A stretch of DNA of 64,000 bases from Helicobacteraceae bacterium (lineage in GTDB: Bacteria; Campylobacterota; Campylobacteria; Campylobacterales; Sulfurimonadaceae): NCBI GenBank assembly GCA_013138865.1, contig WTBY01000024.1, positions 117,858 through 181,857 on the forward strand. Reading direction: 5' to 3'. The position numbers and the translations under genes are program-made. The notes under the pieces were generated by a model. The model did not search any database and was not told the origin of the DNA. It saw only the letters and a list, made by a program, of their open reading frames with translations. Of this stretch, positions 63,409 to 64,000 are shown piece by piece. Position 1 is the first letter of the stretch; each line of letters opens with the position of its first letter.

Positions 63409-63843
63409 ATGAAAGGTAAAATTTTAGAATTTAACATACAGAACTCAAGTGGGGTTATATCAGCTGATAATGGATCAAGATATAATTTCTCTAGCTCAGA
63501 GTGGAAAAGTCAAAAGTCACCTATGTCTAATCAAGAGGTTGATTTTGACATAGATGGCGATAACGCAGTTAGTATTTATCTAACTGGCTCTCAAAGTACT
63601 GAAGATAGTAAGACTATATTAGGAATAATATCACTTGCACTAACTTTTTTCTTAGGTTTCATAGGAACATTTATTTCAAGAGTAGTCTTGTCTAAAGAGT
63701 CAGCAGGGAGTGCATTAATGCCAACATTAATACACTTAGTTTGTACTATATTGATACTTATTCCTGTTGTTGGACTTATTGTATATTTTATAGCAACTAT
63801 TTATTATATGATTACTAACTATAAATTAGTAATGAACAGCTAG
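63409..63843 (+). CDS. Membrane protein with cold-shock-like N-terminal domain, paralogue 2
   Basis: 144 residues. N-terminal domain homologous to paralogue 1 (KGKILEFNIQNSSGVISADNGSRYNFSSSEWKS...), then two to three membrane segments (about 72-135) that do not resemble those of paralogue 1. A clear GGAGAG site precedes the ATG. Function unknown. Confidence 0.75.
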   Translation: MKGKILEFNIQNSSGVISADNGSRYNFSSSEWKSQKSPMSNQEVDFDIDGDNAVSIYLTGSQSTEDSKTILGIISLALTFFLGFIGTFISRVVLSKESAGSALMPTLIHLVCTILILIPVVGLIVYFIATIYYMITNYKLVMNS

Positions 63844-63856
63844 TAACAACTTATTA

Positions 63857-63874
63857 GCACCTCCAATGAGGTGC
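63857..63874 (+). terminator. Hairpin at the end of the accessory cluster, cut off by an IS end
   Basis: GCACCTC, loop CAAT, GAGGTGC: a 7-bp GC-rich stem 13 bases after the last stop, a typical terminator position. The T-run expected next is replaced by TGTAAGCC..., which looks like an IS terminus, so the element may have inserted exactly at the stem base. Confidence 0.6.
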
Positions 63875-64000
63875 TGTAAGCCTCCCCTTAAACCATACTA
63901 GTTCAAACGGAATAATTCATCTCTAAATGATACTTATCTAAATATTCAATAGGGCTTAATTTACCTAAAGTTGAGTGAGGTCTATAATTATTATAGTCAT
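63875..64000 (-). mobile_element. IS3-family insertion sequence, right part (truncated by window)
   Basis: The terminus TGTAAGCCTCCCCTTAAACC begins at 63875 with the TG typical of IS3 ends, and the transposase frame ends 28 bases inside it, as in this family. Only about 126 bases lie in the window; the rest is beyond the edge. Confidence 0.75.
63903..64000 (-). CDS. IS3-family transposase OrfB, C-terminal fragment at window edge
   Basis: The minus-strand frame reads DYNNYRPHSTLGKLSPIEYL and then ends in YSV and a TGA stop at 63903. YNxxRPHSxLGxxSPxEY is the signature of the C-terminal end of IS3-family DDE transposases. The upstream part is outside the window, so intactness cannot be judged. 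Confidence 0.9.
   Translation of the reverse strand, partial: DYNNYRPHSTLGKLSPIEYLDKYHLEMNYSV

Overview
The window is about 64 kb of AT-rich, gene-dense DNA from a free-living member of the Campylobacterota (formerly Epsilonproteobacteria), most like Sulfurimonas or Sulfuricurvum. The evidence is gene content and gene order. Several blocks match neighbours I recall from Campylobacter jejuni and Helicobacter pylori: hom-aminotransferase-two envelope proteins-TrmH-type methylase-rsmI-rpmE; nusA with an HP0268-family gene and miaB; tilS-rimO; accC-accB with divergent dcd; and glnA-cheZ-U32 peptidase-purE-DUF3972. No rRNA, tRNA or CRISPR array was seen. Species cannot be fixed from this window alone.

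Layout. 1-6.2 kb: start of an unknown gene, then a minus-strand housekeeping run for amino-acid synthesis and ribosome modification, ending at rpmE. 6.3-13.6 kb: short flagellin-like protein, nuclease-like DUF234 protein, J-domain protein, carbamoylputrescine amidase, Cys-rich protein, a GGDEF-EAL c-di-GMP protein and a di-haem peroxidase. 13.8-23.6 kb: an eight-gene chemosensory operon (NIT-domain receptor, CheW, CheV, soluble PAS receptor, STAS, CheA, CheR, CheB). 23.7-32.7 kb: nusA, the HP0268/miaB/acyltransferase/recombinase operon, a PilM/N/O-like trio, tilS and rimO. 32.7-37.2 kb: an accessory segment with a RloA/RloB-type ATPase-nuclease pair, a zinc-ribbon/exported/PH-domain trio and a DUF4160-DUF2442 pair. 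37.2-50.5 kb: flavoprotein, response regulator, Sel1 protein, accCB, dcd, a CitE-like lyase, a porin-like protein, a cassette with two cyclic-nucleotide-fold paralogues, a phosphoribosyltransferase and fapA. 50.5-61.2 kb: glnA, a PHP phosphatase, two tandem CheZ-like proteins, U32 peptidase, purE, a DUF89-like protein, a c-haem chemoreceptor, and amtB-glnK. 61.2-64 kb: an accessory segment with an FN3 protein, a lipoprotein, two paralogous membrane proteins, and the end of an IS3-family transposase.

Themes. Motility and signalling dominate: a dedicated chemosensory array, two transmembrane receptors with different sensors, CheZ-type phosphatases, a flagellin-like protein, FapA and a c-di-GMP enzyme. 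Nitrogen assimilation is represented by glnA, amtB and glnK.

Most unusual items: (i) two adjacent CheZ-like proteins, both ending in a CheZ-type CheY-binding peptide, the first also starting with a FliM-like peptide; (ii) a promoter-leader module of about 110 nt, present at both accessory segments 27 kb apart, that may encode a structured RNA; (iii) a RloAB-like defence pair whose last gene runs almost directly into rimO-tilS; (iv) a soluble PAS receptor with an eroded receptor tip; (v) visible over-representation of CGATCG/GCGATCGC. All functional statements are by reading; no database search was run.
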